Part shown: in pieces, positions 37,688-46,006 of the stretch
How positions within the stretch are numbered: position 1 is the stretch's first letter
Layout: every line of letters starts with the position of its first letter
Origin: Bradyrhizobium sp. KBS0727
Lineage (GTDB): Bacteria; Pseudomonadota; Alphaproteobacteria; Rhizobiales; Xanthobacteraceae
Assembly: GCF_005937885.2 (NCBI RefSeq)
Contig: NZ_CP042176.1
Span: 682,001 to 746,000, forward strand
Length of the DNA stretch: 64,000 nt
Direction: 5' to 3'
The notes under the pieces: model-generated
The model's database searches: none
Seen by the model: the letters and a program-made list of their open reading frames with translations, nothing else
What the model was told of the DNA's origin: nothing
Position numbers and translations under genes: made by a program

Positions 37688-38935
37688 ATGCCTGATGCCA
37701 TCAAACCGCTCCGCGTGCTCGTCTCCGAGGGTTCCAGTACCTCGGCCCGCGAGGCCATCACGATTCTGGGTCTGTCGGGCCATCACGTCGAGGTCTGCGA
37801 TCCCTCGCCGTGGTGCCTGGCGCGGTTCTCGCGCTGGGTGCGGAGATTTCACCGCTGCCCGGGGCTGCGGACGGATCCTGCCGGATATCTCGCCTTTGTC
37901 GAACGGCTGATCGAGACCGGCCGCTTCGATGTGCTGCTGCCGACGCATGAGCAGGGATTTCTGTTCGCGCGGGTACGGCGGCGCCTGGAGGGGCGCATCG
38001 GTCTGGCGCTGCCGGGCTTCGACAGCTACCGCACGGCGCACAGCAAGGCAGGCTTCAGCCGGCTACTCGATCGACTCGCGCTGCCGCAGCCACCGACGCG
38101 GATCGTCGCCTCCGTGCAGGCGCTGCGCGAGGCCATCCGCTTTCCGGCAGTGGTGAAAACCTCGGTCGGCACCGCGAGCCGCGGCATCTGGTTCGTGCGC
38201 CATGCGGGCGATCTCGAAGACGCGCTGCGTGATCTCGCGGCAAGCGATGCCTTCGCGGATGAGGTGCTGGTGCAGGACCTCGTCGCGGGTACCCCCGAGA
38301 AGGCGCAGTCGGTGTTTTGCCGCGGCCGGATGCTCGGCTTTCATGCCTACCGGCAGGTTGCGCCCGGCGTCGGCGGCGGCGAGGCGATCAAGCAGAGCGT
38401 GCGCCGGCCACAGCTGCGCGGTGATGTCGCAGCGATCGGGCAGGCGCTCGATTGGCACGGTGCGCTGTCGGTCGATTACATCATGCCGCATGACGATGCG
38501 ACGGCGCTATTGATCGACTGCAATCCGCGGCTGGTCGAACCCATGAACGCCTATCGCGCAGGCGTCGATCTGGTCGGTCCGTTGCTCCGTCTTTCACTCG
38601 GCGAGACGCCGGCACCGCTGCCGGAAAGCCGCGAGGGCGTGCTGACGCATCTGGCGATGCAGGCGCTGTTGGGATCCGCATCGCGCGGCGGAACGCGGCG
38701 CGACATCGTCAGGGAATGCGCCCAACTTGCCGCAGTGAGCGGACCCTATGCCGGCAGCAGCGAAGAACTCACGCCCGTCGGACTGGACTGGATCAGCGCC
38801 GTGCCACTGGCGATGACGGTGGGATTTCTGCTGGCCTCGCCGGCCTTCGCGATCAAACTCGCGCGCGGCGGCTTTGGCGCGCATCTGCTCGATCTCGGGA
38901 GCATCCGAGTGATCGAGGGTGAGGGGTTTGGGTAA
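37688..38935 (+). CDS. ATP-grasp domain protein, function unknown
   Basis: 415 residues. An N-terminal Rossmann-like preATP-grasp part (LRVLVSEGSSTSAREAITILGLSGHHVEVCD) is followed by an ATP-grasp fold from about residue 115: FPAVVKTSVGTASRGIWFV binds the nucleotide, and TALLIDCNPRLVEPMNAY supplies the metal-binding Asp/Asn. A C-terminal region with a hydrophobic segment (LAMTVGFLLASPAFAI) follows. Such enzymes join a carboxylate to an amine or thiol via an acyl-phosphate; the partners are unknown. Single gene, divergent from an MFS carrier. Confidence 0.82.
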   Translation: MPDAIKPLRVLVSEGSSTSAREAITILGLSGHHVEVCDPSPWCLARFSRWVRRFHRCPGLRTDPAGYLAFVERLIETGRFDVLLPTHEQGFLFARVRRRLEGRIGLALPGFDSYRTAHSKAGFSRLLDRLALPQPPTRIVASVQALREAIRFPAVVKTSVGTASRGIWFVRHAGDLEDALRDLAASDAFADEVLVQDLVAGTPEKAQSVFCRGRMLGFHAYRQVAPGVGGGEAIKQSVRRPQLRGDVAAIGQALDWHGALSVDYIMPHDDATALLIDCNPRLVEPMNAYRAGVDLVGPLLRLSLGETPAPLPESREGVLTHLAMQALLGSASRGGTRRDIVRECAQLAAVSGPYAGSSEELTPVGLDWISAVPLAMTVGFLLASPAFAIKLARGGFGAHLLDLGSIRVIEGEGFG

Positions 38936-38944
38936 TCACAACTC

Positions 38945-39031
38945 GTCATCGCCCGGCTTGACCGGCGGCGTCAGCATTCGACGGAAAAGTCACGGCGTAC
39001 TGGATCGCCCGCCTTCTTCGCGGGCGATGAC
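38945..39031. repeat. Dispersed palindrome, family G, between convergent genes
   Basis: Outer arms GTCATCGCCCG and CGGGCGATGAC, plus an inner hairpin CGCCCGC/GCGGGCG near 39006-39026. It sits between the ATP-grasp gene and the convergent small acidic-protein gene and could terminate both. I see no second copy in this window; assignment to a dispersed family is by resemblance. Confidence 0.65.
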
Positions 39032-39038
39032 AACCTCC

Positions 39039-39194
39039 TCACAACGGCTCGTCGTCGTTGCCTGAGCGGTCACGTTTCGGCGTGGCGATGTCGCCGTCCT
39101 CGTAATCGTCGTCCTCGACGGGAATCCGCGGCGGCTTTTTCGGTTTATCGTCGATTTTCTTCGGAGGTTCGTTGCTCTTGCCGGTTCCGCCCAT
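39039..39194 (-). CDS. Small hydrophilic hypothetical protein (51 aa)
   Basis: MGGTGKSNEPPKKIDD opens a short, charged, proline- and lysine-rich chain that turns acidic (VEDDDYEDGD) and ends NDDEPL. AAGGA sits six bases before the ATG. It has no hydrophobic core, so it is probably intrinsically disordered. Function unknown. Divergent from the 79-residue gene at 39363. Confidence 0.7.
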   Translation of the reverse strand: MGGTGKSNEPPKKIDDKPKKPPRIPVEDDDYEDGDIATPKRDRSGNDDEPL

Positions 39195-39362
39195 ATAATT
39201 CCTTTTTGCCGCATCAATCGGCGTTTGCCCTGCGGGTCGATTCAGAGTAACGGCATAACTACAATCTGACCGACCTTGATGTTCATCCTAGCGCCGGTCA
39301 GAAGGATTTTCCTGCCCTTTTTGCGGCGTTAGAGCCCCAAGGGCGTTTTTCACGGAGCCAGC

Positions 39363-39602
39363 ATGAAGAAACCCCGCATCGAGGCGGAAGAACCGCAATC
39401 GCGCAAAATTATCCGCGCCGACAAAGCGCCGGTCAGCGGCTATTCGCTGGTGGTGGACGGTCATTTCAAGTCGCACCACGACACGGTCGAAGCCGCCGAA
39501 GAGGCGGGCATGGCCTTGAAGAACAAGTTCCAGATGCTGCAGGTGCAGGTCTACGACGCCGAGACCAAGACGCGGTCGATGATCAACTGGCCGCCGGCGT
39601 AA
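39363..39602 (+). CDS. Small hypothetical protein (79 aa)
   Basis: 79 residues with CGGAG before the ATG. A basic N-terminus (MKKPRIEAEEPQSRKIIRADKAP) leads to a compact alpha/beta segment (SGYSLVVDGHFKSHHDTVEAAEEAGMALKNKF) and the strand MLQVQVYDAETKTRSMINW. The composition looks like a folded soluble cytoplasmic domain. I do not recognise the family. Confidence 0.75.
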   Translation: MKKPRIEAEEPQSRKIIRADKAPVSGYSLVVDGHFKSHHDTVEAAEEAGMALKNKFQMLQVQVYDAETKTRSMINWPPA

Positions 39603-39635
39603 ACGTCAGCCTCCAGCCTCGACCTGCTCCATCGC

Positions 39636-39727
39636 GGTTTCGAGCGAAAGCCTGTCCCGGACTTGATCCGGGGTGGCGTCAAAACAAAAAGAGGAGAGCC
39701 CGGTTCTGATTCAATCTGAACCGGTCA
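39636..39727. repeat. Dispersed repeat, family E
   Basis: GGTTTCGAGCGAAAGCCTG ... GGCGTCAAAACAAAAAGAGG, then hairpin CCGGTTCTGATTCAATCTGAACCGG. Same layout as 23153-23253. It separates the convergent 79-aa and 93-aa small genes; the hairpin may terminate either transcript. Confidence 0.75.
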
Positions 39728-39731
39728 GGCG

Positions 39732-40013
39732 CTAGGTGCGCCGGCCGCCGCTTTGCTGGCTTGCCAGCCAATCCGACAGGGCCGGGGCCGGCTCGTCCGC
39801 TTTCTTCTTTTTCGGGGCCGCCTTCTTCGCCGCGGCGACGCGCGGAGGCGCAGCCGCTTCGCGCGCCAGCCGCAACGCCTTCAGCTTCGCCATGTTGTCC
39901 AGCACGGCCTTGTTGGCCGCGTCGCGGTCGGCCTTCCCTGATCTTGCGTCCTGGGCGGCCCTGGTTTGCTTGTCCATGCGCGCCTGGGCGCGATCACGAT
40001 CTTCCTTGGTCAT
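39732..40013 (-). CDS. Small basic coiled-coil-like protein (93 aa), paralogue of neighbour
   Basis: 93 residues, charged and helical throughout its first 60 (MTKEDRDRAQARMDKQTRAAQD ... KLKALRLAREAAA). A lysine-rich tail (AAAKKAAPKKKKAD) and a short C-terminal segment follow. It shares the K/QL-K/R-ALRLA-K/R-EAA core and the basic tail with the gene five bases upstream. No known family; a nucleic-acid-binding or disordered role is only a guess from the tail. Confidence 0.75.
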   Translation of the reverse strand: MTKEDRDRAQARMDKQTRAAQDARSGKADRDAANKAVLDNMAKLKALRLAREAAAPPRVAAAKKAAPKKKKADEPAPALSDWLASQQSGGRRT

Positions 40014-40018
40014 GATGC

Positions 40019-40264
40019 TCAGCCTTTTTTCGCGATTTTGGCTTTTGTCACGCGCTTGGCCTTGACCTTCGGCTCAGGCGGGTTTGCGAGATCGGCAGCT
40101 TCCTTGGCCAGACGCAGCGCGCGCAACTGTTCGGTCCGCTTCCGGATCGCGATGTCGGCCGCCGCGATTTCGGCCATCGCCTTGATGCCTTCTACTTCCT
40201 GGCTGCGCTTGCGGTGGAGCCGAATTTCCTTCATTTCGGCGGGGCTCTTGGGCTCATCGTTCAT
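40019..40264 (-). CDS. Small basic coiled-coil-like protein (81 aa), paralogue of neighbour
   Basis: 81 residues: MNDEPKSPAEMKEIRLHRKRSQEVEGIKAM..., then EQLRALRLAKEAAD, and a basic end KVKAKRVTKAKIAKKG. AGAGG lies before the ATG. First of a two-gene operon with the 93-aa protein, with which it shares the central helix and lysine-rich tail. Function unknown. Confidence 0.75.
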   Translation of the reverse strand: MNDEPKSPAEMKEIRLHRKRSQEVEGIKAMAEIAAADIAIRKRTEQLRALRLAKEAADLANPPEPKVKAKRVTKAKIAKKG

Positions 40265-40430
40265 CTTATACCTCTGAAATCACGACCGATATCGTCGAAC
40301 GATCTGTCCGGGTGTTACCACGGATCGCCGGCCAGAGGGCGATATTTTGGGCACCAAAAGCCGCGTTTTCGCGCGGATTTGGCCCTCATGGTGAAGCGGC
40401 GGCCCTTCCGGGCGCCGGCCACCGTCTCAA

Positions 40431-40536
40431 CTAGAGCCTTTTCCGTTCCGATGGAATCGGAACGGGGCTCCAGATTTTTGATTTGACGCGTTTTCTTGAC
40501 GCGAACCGGTTCCCATTTCGCTCGAAAACGCTCTAG
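40431..40536. repeat. Dispersed repeat, family E, inverted
   Basis: CTAGAGC at the left and GCTCTAG at the right, with the hairpin GTTCCGATGGAATCGGAAC at the left and CGCGTTTTCTTGACGCG and TTCGCTCGAAAACG inside, reversed relative to 23153-23253. The terminal CTA is the stop codon (TAG) of the persulfide dioxygenase gene. Confidence 0.8.
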
Positions 40537-41573
40537 CCGTGGACCACCGGGCCGCCGGCTTTCTTCCAGGCATCGATGCCGCCTTCGATATGGGCGGTAT
40601 TGGCCAAGCCGGCGCTCTTGGCGGCGGCAACGGCCATCGCCGAGCGTTCGCCGAAGGCACAGAAGAACACCACGCGGCGTCCGGTCGCAGCTGCGACTTC
40701 GCGCAGCATGCCGCCCGGCTGCAGGTTTTCGCCGATCGCCGGATAGGGGGCGTGCAGCGCGCCCGGGATCATGCCGTGCTTGGCGCGTTCGTTGTTCTCG
40801 CGCAGGTCGACCAGGAGGATGTCGGGCCGGCCCAGGCTCTCGATGGCGTCGCGGGCGCAGAGCGCGAGCCCCTGTTTGGCGAGCTCTTCCTGATGCAGGC
40901 CGACATGCATGTTGGCGGGCACTGCCACGTCCATCATCTTGGGATTGGGCAGCTTCAGATTGGCCATCAGCTCGATATATTCGTCGACCGAGCGCACCTG
41001 CAGCCGTGGATTGTAGCGCTTCTCCTCGCCGATGGTGGAAACCGTATCGCCCTTGTAGTCATGGGCGGGGAACACCATGGTTTCCTCCGGCAGCTTCAAG
41101 AGCCGGTTGAAGATCGATTCATACTGGGCGCGCGAAGAGCCGTTCTGGAAGTCGGTGCGGCCGGTGCCGCGGATCAAGAGCGTATCGCCGGTGAAGACGC
41201 GGTCGCCCATCAAGTAACTATAGGAATCGTCGGTGTGGCCGGGCGTGTACATGACGTCGAGGCTGAGGCCCTCGATCATCACCTTGTCGCCGTCAGCGAC
41301 CCGCATCGACACCACGTCGGCCTTGCTCTGCTCGCCCATGATGGTGATGCACTGGGTGCGGTCGCGGAGTTCGCCCAGGCCGGTAACGTGATCGGCGTGC
41401 AGGTGGGTATCGACCGCCTTCACCAGCCGCAGATCCAACTCCCTGAGCAATTTGCAGTAACGATCAGCCTTTTCCAGCACGGGATCGAGGATCAGCGCCT
41501 CGCCGCCGGGCCGGCTGGCGAGCAGATAGCTGTAGGTGCCCGAGACGCTGTCGAAGAGCTGGCGAAAGATCAT
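40533..41573 (-). CDS. Persulfide dioxygenase-rhodanese fusion (ETHE1-like MBL fold)
   Basis: Oxidises glutathione persulfide to sulfite, with a sulfurtransferase domain attached. 346 residues. Metallo-beta-lactamase domain with THLHADH (His57, His59, Asp61, His62), TPGHTDDSYSYL and GDTLLIRGTGRTDFQ typical of ETHE1-type mononuclear iron enzymes. The rhodanese domain, from about residue 245, has its active Cys305 in FFCAFGERS. The MIFRQLFDS start matches the family; an ATG ten codons earlier is possible. It follows the Sox/DsrE genes in the same orientation. The stop codon lies in repeat E. Confidence 0.88.
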   Translation of the reverse strand: MIFRQLFDSVSGTYSYLLASRPGGEALILDPVLEKADRYCKLLRELDLRLVKAVDTHLHADHVTGLGELRDRTQCITIMGEQSKADVVSMRVADGDKVMIEGLSLDVMYTPGHTDDSYSYLMGDRVFTGDTLLIRGTGRTDFQNGSSRAQYESIFNRLLKLPEETMVFPAHDYKGDTVSTIGEEKRYNPRLQVRSVDEYIELMANLKLPNPKMMDVAVPANMHVGLHQEELAKQGLALCARDAIESLGRPDILLVDLRENNERAKHGMIPGALHAPYPAIGENLQPGGMLREVAAATGRRVVFFCAFGERSAMAVAAAKSAGLANTAHIEGGIDAWKKAGGPVVHG

Positions 41574-41772
41574 GGCGGCTGCCGAATGTTGGTTCCGGAG
41601 CATGATATTCTATCGCGGCGACTTATTCAAACCATCCCTTCTCCCTGAGAGGGTGCAGAGCACCGCATCGAGGGCGAGCGCCATGTGCGGAGCCGTTCAT
41701 CCTGCGAGGCCCTGCGCGAGCGCCTCAACGGCGGAGCCGTTGCGCGGGGATGAGGGACGCAGCTGATGCTCC

Positions 41773-42219
41773 TCAGGGCCGGACATAACTCCAGCCCTGC
41801 TCCTGCAATTCCATCAGCCGGACCACGCCCGAGGGCACGATGGTGGCCTCGGGGATCATGGAAATCGCATGACCTTCGGACTTTTCCATGCCCTGCTTGG
41901 TGTTGTTGCAGGCCGAAAACTGGATCTTGCCCGGAAACACCATGTCCTTCAGCCGCCTGATACGGTCCTGCACCGGGGACGTATCGGATCGCAGCATGTG
42001 CAGGCCGGGACCGTAGGTGACGATATCGATATCGACGTCCTCGTTCTTGGCCCGGTAATATTCGATGACGTTGGTGGCGTTGTTCAGCGCGAGATTCATC
42101 ACCTGCGGGTCGTTCTGGTCGACCTGGATCGCGATGCGATGCGGCTTGGCATCGGCGGCCAGCGCGCCTGCGGCAAATGCGATCGAGAGAAGGGCGGCGG
42201 TAACCAGGCGACGAAACAT
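41773..42219 (-). CDS. Exported DsrE-family protein (second)
   Basis: 148 residues with signal peptide FRRLVTAALLSIAFAAGALAAD. The DsrE fold is seen in RIAIQVDQNDPQVMNLALNNATNVIEYY and VDIDIVTYGPGLHML. The single cysteine, in IQFSACNNTKQG, occupies the position used by sulfur carriers of this superfamily. GGGGAG precedes the ATG. Paralogue of the next gene, 66 bases away across a short repeat. Probable periplasmic sulfur relay or binding protein attached to the Sox operon. Confidence 0.82.
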   Translation of the reverse strand: MFRRLVTAALLSIAFAAGALAADAKPHRIAIQVDQNDPQVMNLALNNATNVIEYYRAKNEDVDIDIVTYGPGLHMLRSDTSPVQDRIRRLKDMVFPGKIQFSACNNTKQGMEKSEGHAISMIPEATIVPSGVVRLMELQEQGWSYVRP

Positions 42220-42253
42220 TGCGAACTCCCCGGGATGAAACGAACATCTATCC

Positions 42254-42285
42254 CCGTCATTGCTTCGCTCCGCTCGCAATGACGG
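42254..42285. repeat. Short dispersed palindrome, family A
   Basis: CCGTCATTGC and GCAATGACGG arms (10 bases) around TTCGCTCCGCTC. A compact form of the elements at 3162 and 57168, placed between the two dsrE-like genes and directly abutting the stop codon of the upstream one. Confidence 0.8.
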
Positions 42286-42747
42286 TTAAGGCCGGACCAA
42301 CGTATAGCCGTTTTCGGTCAGGAACAGAATCTGGGCGACGCCAACTTGCACCGGCGTAGCGGCGGCGATGTAGTCCGGACGCTTGCCGGTTTCGCGCTCC
42401 AGCGTGTCGACGGTGTTGAGGCAGATATCGACCCGCGCGCCCTGCGCGACCAGGCTTTCGACCAGCTTGCGGTTGGGATTTTCCGGACGCAGCAGCTCGA
42501 TGCCCGGGCCGAACGTCACGATCTCGACCGCCACCTTGTCGGGGTCGTAGAATTTCATCAGGTTGTTGGCGACGCTGATCACCATGCCCTGCTTCTTCGG
42601 GTCATTGTCCGAGAGCTGCAGCACCACCTTGTGCTCGGCGAACGGCTTGTCCTGCAGCGGCGTCTGCTGGGCGTGCGCGGACATCATGAATGTTGCGATC
42701 AACAGCGCCGTGGCCAGCCCGCGAAGGATGGTCGAAAATCTCTTCAT
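42286..42747 (-). CDS. Exported DsrE-family protein (first)
   Basis: 153 residues with signal peptide FSTILRGLATALLIATFMMSAHAQ. The body HKVVLQLSDNDPKKQGMVISVANNLMKFY and VAVEIVTFGPGIELL align with the second DsrE protein. The cysteine in VDICLNTVDTL is the likely sulfur-carrying residue. The ATG overlaps the soxB stop by four bases, tying it to the Sox operon. Exported DsrE proteins beside sox genes are known, but their biochemistry is unsettled. Confidence 0.82.
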   Translation of the reverse strand: MKRFSTILRGLATALLIATFMMSAHAQQTPLQDKPFAEHKVVLQLSDNDPKKQGMVISVANNLMKFYDPDKVAVEIVTFGPGIELLRPENPNRKLVESLVAQGARVDICLNTVDTLERETGKRPDYIAAATPVQVGVAQILFLTENGYTLVRP

Positions 42748-44486
42748 TGATGTGCCGCGATGCCCGGATTGCCGTCGATGCCTTTCAGCGTGACACCCGG
42801 TGCGTCCCGGTTAGGTGGCTTGCCCGATCTGAGATGGTTGGCGACCACGTCCCAGACCGGCCCGCCCTTCTGCTCGTTGACCGAGGCCCATCCCGCCACC
42901 TTGTAATTCTTGCCGGCCTCCAGCGTGCGGCCGCCGTCGAGCTTCAGTTCGGAAATCCGCTTGCCAACGGTCTCCGAAGGCGCGCAGGCATAGGACAGGC
43001 CACCGACGCGGACCATGTCGCCGCCCTGCTGGTAGTAGGGATCGGGGTTGAACAGATTGTCGCAGACGTCTTCGAGCACGTCCTTGATCTGGGCGCCGGT
43101 CATGCTGACGACGTAGGTCTCGGGATAGGTGGTGGCGGTCTGCGCCAGCACGTCTTCCATCGTCAGCGGCTGGCCGGCCAGCACCGTCGTGCCCCAGCGG
43201 AAACCCGGCGACAGCGCGATCTCGGCGTTGAGTTCGCCACGCAGCGCGTCGCAGATCAGTTGGTCCATGGTGCCGCTGAAATTACCGCGGCGGTAGAGCA
43301 GGCGGTCGGCGGCGGCGATCTTGTCGCCCCAGGCCGCCGCGTGCGGTTCGCGGGCCTTGTCGATCAGCGCCTGCATCGCCGGATCGGGCTTCAGCAGTTC
43401 CGAGAACACCGGCAGCAGCCGGTAGCGCACATTGGCGACCTTGCCCTTGGCGATATCGAGATCGAGCACGGCGAGATATTTGCCGTTCGATCCGGCATTG
43501 GTGACGAGCGTGACGCCGCCGGCATTGGTCACGGTGATCGGCTGCGGCACGGCGTCATGGGTGTGTCCGCCGAGGATGACGTCGATGCCGGTGACGCGGC
43601 TGGCGAGCTTGAGGTCGACGTCCATGCCGTTATGCGACAGCAGGATCACCGCATCGACCTTGTCGTTGTTGCGATGCCCATCGACGAGCTTCTGCAGCTC
43701 CTCGTCGCGGATGCCGAACTTCCAGTCGGGCGTGAAACGCTTGGGATGGGCGATCGGGACATAGGGAAACGCCTGTCCGATCACCGCCACCCGATGGCCG
43801 CCGATCTCCTTGATGACGGAAGGCTTGAAGACGCGGCCGGAAGCCGGATCGAACGCCTTGGCGTCGTTGAAGGCGGCTTCCTCGGTGAGGAAGACGTTCT
43901 GCGCCAGGAATTCACCCTTGAAGCGCGCGAGATTGTCGCGCAGCGCCTGCTCGCCATAGGTGAATTCCCAATGGCCGGTCATCGCCTCGATGCCGAGCAG
44001 GTTGGCGGCATCCACCATGTCGGCGCCCTGCATGGCATTGGCAAACCCGGTGCCTTGCCAGAGATCGCCGCCGTCGAGCAGCAGCGAACGCCCCGCGCCG
44101 ACATCGCTGCGCAACCGGTCGATCAGTGTCTTCAGATGCGCGAAGCCGCCGAGCTTGCCGAACCGTCCGGCGCCCTTCTCGAATTCGATAAAAGTGTAGG
44201 CGTAGGCATCGGCGCTGTCGGGGCGGATGCCGAAGCGATCGAGAAAGGCCTTGCCGACCAGGTGCGGCGGGTTGCCCTGCATGGAGCCGATGCCGATATT
44301 GACGCTCGGCTCGCGGAAATAGACCGGCTTGAGCTGCGCATGCGTGTCCGTCATGTGCAGGATGCGCGCATTGCCGAAGCGGTCGAGATCGTAGGCGTTG
44401 TCGGCACTGCGGGCGAGCCGCGGCAGGCTGCCGGCAAGCGCGGCGGCGCCCGCTAACGTCAGGAAATCCCGGCGGCGGATGGTCAT
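42744..44486 (-). CDS. soxB: Thiosulfohydrolase SoxB
   Basis: Dimanganese hydrolase that releases sulfate from SoxY-bound S-sulfonate in the periplasm. 580 residues. Twin-arginine leader TIRRRDFLTLAGAAALAGS. Metallophosphoesterase motifs are ILHMTDTHAQLKP, LLLDGGDLWQGTG, ILLSHNGMDVD and ILGGHTHDAVP. The SoxB loop NAGSNGKYLAVLDL and a C-terminal 5'-nucleotidase domain follow. Start at the ATG just before the RRR leader; the longer frame upstream antiparallels soxK. It is coupled to the dsrE-like gene. Confidence 0.95.
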   Translation of the reverse strand: MTIRRRDFLTLAGAAALAGSLPRLARSADNAYDLDRFGNARILHMTDTHAQLKPVYFREPSVNIGIGSMQGNPPHLVGKAFLDRFGIRPDSADAYAYTFIEFEKGAGRFGKLGGFAHLKTLIDRLRSDVGAGRSLLLDGGDLWQGTGFANAMQGADMVDAANLLGIEAMTGHWEFTYGEQALRDNLARFKGEFLAQNVFLTEEAAFNDAKAFDPASGRVFKPSVIKEIGGHRVAVIGQAFPYVPIAHPKRFTPDWKFGIRDEELQKLVDGHRNNDKVDAVILLSHNGMDVDLKLASRVTGIDVILGGHTHDAVPQPITVTNAGGVTLVTNAGSNGKYLAVLDLDIAKGKVANVRYRLLPVFSELLKPDPAMQALIDKAREPHAAAWGDKIAAADRLLYRRGNFSGTMDQLICDALRGELNAEIALSPGFRWGTTVLAGQPLTMEDVLAQTATTYPETYVVSMTGAQIKDVLEDVCDNLFNPDPYYQQGGDMVRVGGLSYACAPSETVGKRISELKLDGGRTLEAGKNYKVAGWASVNEQKGGPVWDVVANHLRSGKPPNRDAPGVTLKGIDGNPGIAAHQ

Positions 44487-44505
44487 GCGTCTCTCCGCGG
44501 AACGC

Positions 44506-44814
44506 TCAGCGTATTTCCAAGTCTTTCCAGCGGGTCTTCTCGCTGGTGGCCTGGAAGATCGAAGCTTTTGCCAAGGCTTCGGCTTCCTTGGCCGAGGCGG
44601 TGGCCTTGTCGAAGTCGCCGCCTTCGGCCGATTTTTTCGCCGCCGCCAGCGTTGCCGCCGTCGTGGTCCACTGGTTGCGCAGGCTGCCTGCTTCCTTGTT
44701 CGCCGCTTCGGCCGCGGCGTAGGCCGCCTTGTAGTCGTCCTCGCTCGCCGCAAACGCGGCAGCTGGGCCCGCCAGCAGCAACACGGAAATCAAAGCGGAT
44801 TTCAGCAGGTTCAT
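44506..44814 (-). CDS. soxK: SoxXA-binding protein SoxK-like
   Basis: 102 residues: signal peptide MNLLKSALISVLLLAGPAAAFA, then an alanine-rich helical domain (YKAAYAAAEAANKEAGSLRNQWTTT ... AEALAKASIFQATSEKTRW) as in the SoxXA-binding SoxK/TsdK proteins. It stabilises or activates the SoxXA cytochrome. Overlaps soxA by four bases and precedes soxB by 19. The name rests on fold-like composition and position more than on catalytic motifs. Confidence 0.8.
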   Translation of the reverse strand: MNLLKSALISVLLLAGPAAAFAASEDDYKAAYAAAEAANKEAGSLRNQWTTTAATLAAAKKSAEGGDFDKATASAKEAEALAKASIFQATSEKTRWKDLEIR

Positions 44815-45671
44815 GGTCGCGCTCCCGGACCTGAAATCGGCAAACCGTTGCTGACATAGGACAGATAGTATTCGACGTTGCGATACTCATCGTCCTGCGG
44901 ACTGAGCGGCACGCCGCGGATCTGGCTGTTGCAGGTGGTGAAGCGCCGGCTGGTGGTGCCCATGCCGCTCCATTCCGAACGATAGATCGGCATCGCGTTG
45001 AGAATGCCGAGCGCGGGCGCCAGCACTTCGGCGCGGATGCGCTCACCCGGGCTCTGCACGTGGCAGGTGGCGCAGGAGAAGTTGAGCTGGCCGCGGCGGG
45101 TGTAGAAATATTCCTTGCCCTTCTCGTAGGCTTCGAGCGCGCGCGGATCGTTGGGGATCTTGATATCCATCGGCTTGCCGCGCGAGGTGAAGGCCATGTA
45201 GGCGGTCAGCGCCGCCATTTCGTCCTTCACATAGGAGAACGCCGGCTCGCCATTGGCCTCGCGGCAGCGGTTCAGCGCCAGCTCCAGCGTGACGACCTTG
45301 CCTTCCTTCTCGTCGAAATAAGGATAGTTCTGGCGGATGCCGATGCCCTTGTTCGGGAAGCAATCCTGATAGCTCTTGCCGTTCTTGAACGGCTTCGTGA
45401 ACATCTCCTTGCCCATTTCGAGCGAGAACTCGTAGGGCGGAAACTGTTCCTTCTCTTCCCATTGCCTGTGCAGGTCCTCGTTCATCGAGTAGGGACCGTT
45501 GACGAAATCATCCAGCTTCACCTTGGGAAACTTGTCGGTGAAGAATTTCCTGAACGCGGTGGCATCCTTGACCGGATCGACGGTGTCGGCGGCAGGCGCC
45601 GGCGCAGCAAACGCCAGCACGGCGAGCGCCAGTGCGGCCGAGGCAAATGGGATCGCGGATCGCAGCCTCAT
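44811..45671 (-). CDS. soxA: Sulfur oxidation c-type cytochrome SoxA (monoheme type)
   Basis: With SoxX, couples thiosulfate to the SoxY cysteine. 286 residues. Signal peptide ALALAVLAFAAPAPAADT. Only one heme motif, SCATCH near residue 200; the first cytochrome domain keeps two cysteines (DCFPNKG and NRCREANGE) but no CxxCH, so this is the monoheme form. The catalytic heme-ligand cysteine is in TTCNSQIRG near residue 245. It overlaps soxZ and soxK by four bases at either end. Confidence 0.93.
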   Translation of the reverse strand: MRLRSAIPFASAALALAVLAFAAPAPAADTVDPVKDATAFRKFFTDKFPKVKLDDFVNGPYSMNEDLHRQWEEKEQFPPYEFSLEMGKEMFTKPFKNGKSYQDCFPNKGIGIRQNYPYFDEKEGKVVTLELALNRCREANGEPAFSYVKDEMAALTAYMAFTSRGKPMDIKIPNDPRALEAYEKGKEYFYTRRGQLNFSCATCHVQSPGERIRAEVLAPALGILNAMPIYRSEWSGMGTTSRRFTTCNSQIRGVPLSPQDDEYRNVEYYLSYVSNGLPISGPGARP

Positions 45672-45979
45672 TGAATCTTCGCCGTCGTTGTGTCGGTCGC
45701 GCCCTTGTTGTCGACCCAGCTGATCTTGAGGTCGTCGCCCTTCTTGCCGCCCTTGAAGGCGAACTTGACGTAAGGATCCTTGGACACGCCGCCGCCCCAG
45801 TCGGCGGCGAAGACGTTCTTGCCGTCATATTCGAAGGTGAGCTGCTGGATGAAATGCGGCGGAATGATCTCGCCCTTGGCGTCCTTGACGAAGCCGGAAT
45901 CCATCGGATGCTGGATCAGCGCCTGCACCTCGGTGATGTCGCCGTTCGAAGTTGCGCGCACGCGAATGGTCGATGCCAT
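45668..45979 (-). CDS. soxZ: Thiosulfate oxidation carrier complex protein SoxZ
   Basis: 103-residue immunoglobulin-like partner of SoxY. It opens STIRVRATSNGDITEVQALIQHPMDSGF and contains GEIIPPHFIQQLTFEYDGKNV, both standard SoxZ segments. No signal peptide, as expected, because it is exported with SoxY. AGGAGA lies before the ATG. ATGA overlap with soxA. Confidence 0.95.
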   Translation of the reverse strand: MASTIRVRATSNGDITEVQALIQHPMDSGFVKDAKGEIIPPHFIQQLTFEYDGKNVFAADWGGGVSKDPYVKFAFKGGKKGDDLKISWVDNKGATDTTTAKIQ

Positions 45980-46006
45980 CTGATAATTCTCCTGGCTTTA
46001 TATTTT

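Noticed and set aside
42690..44456. 588-codon plus-strand frame opposite soxB
   Set aside because: Antisense shadow of soxB, which has all metal-site motifs.
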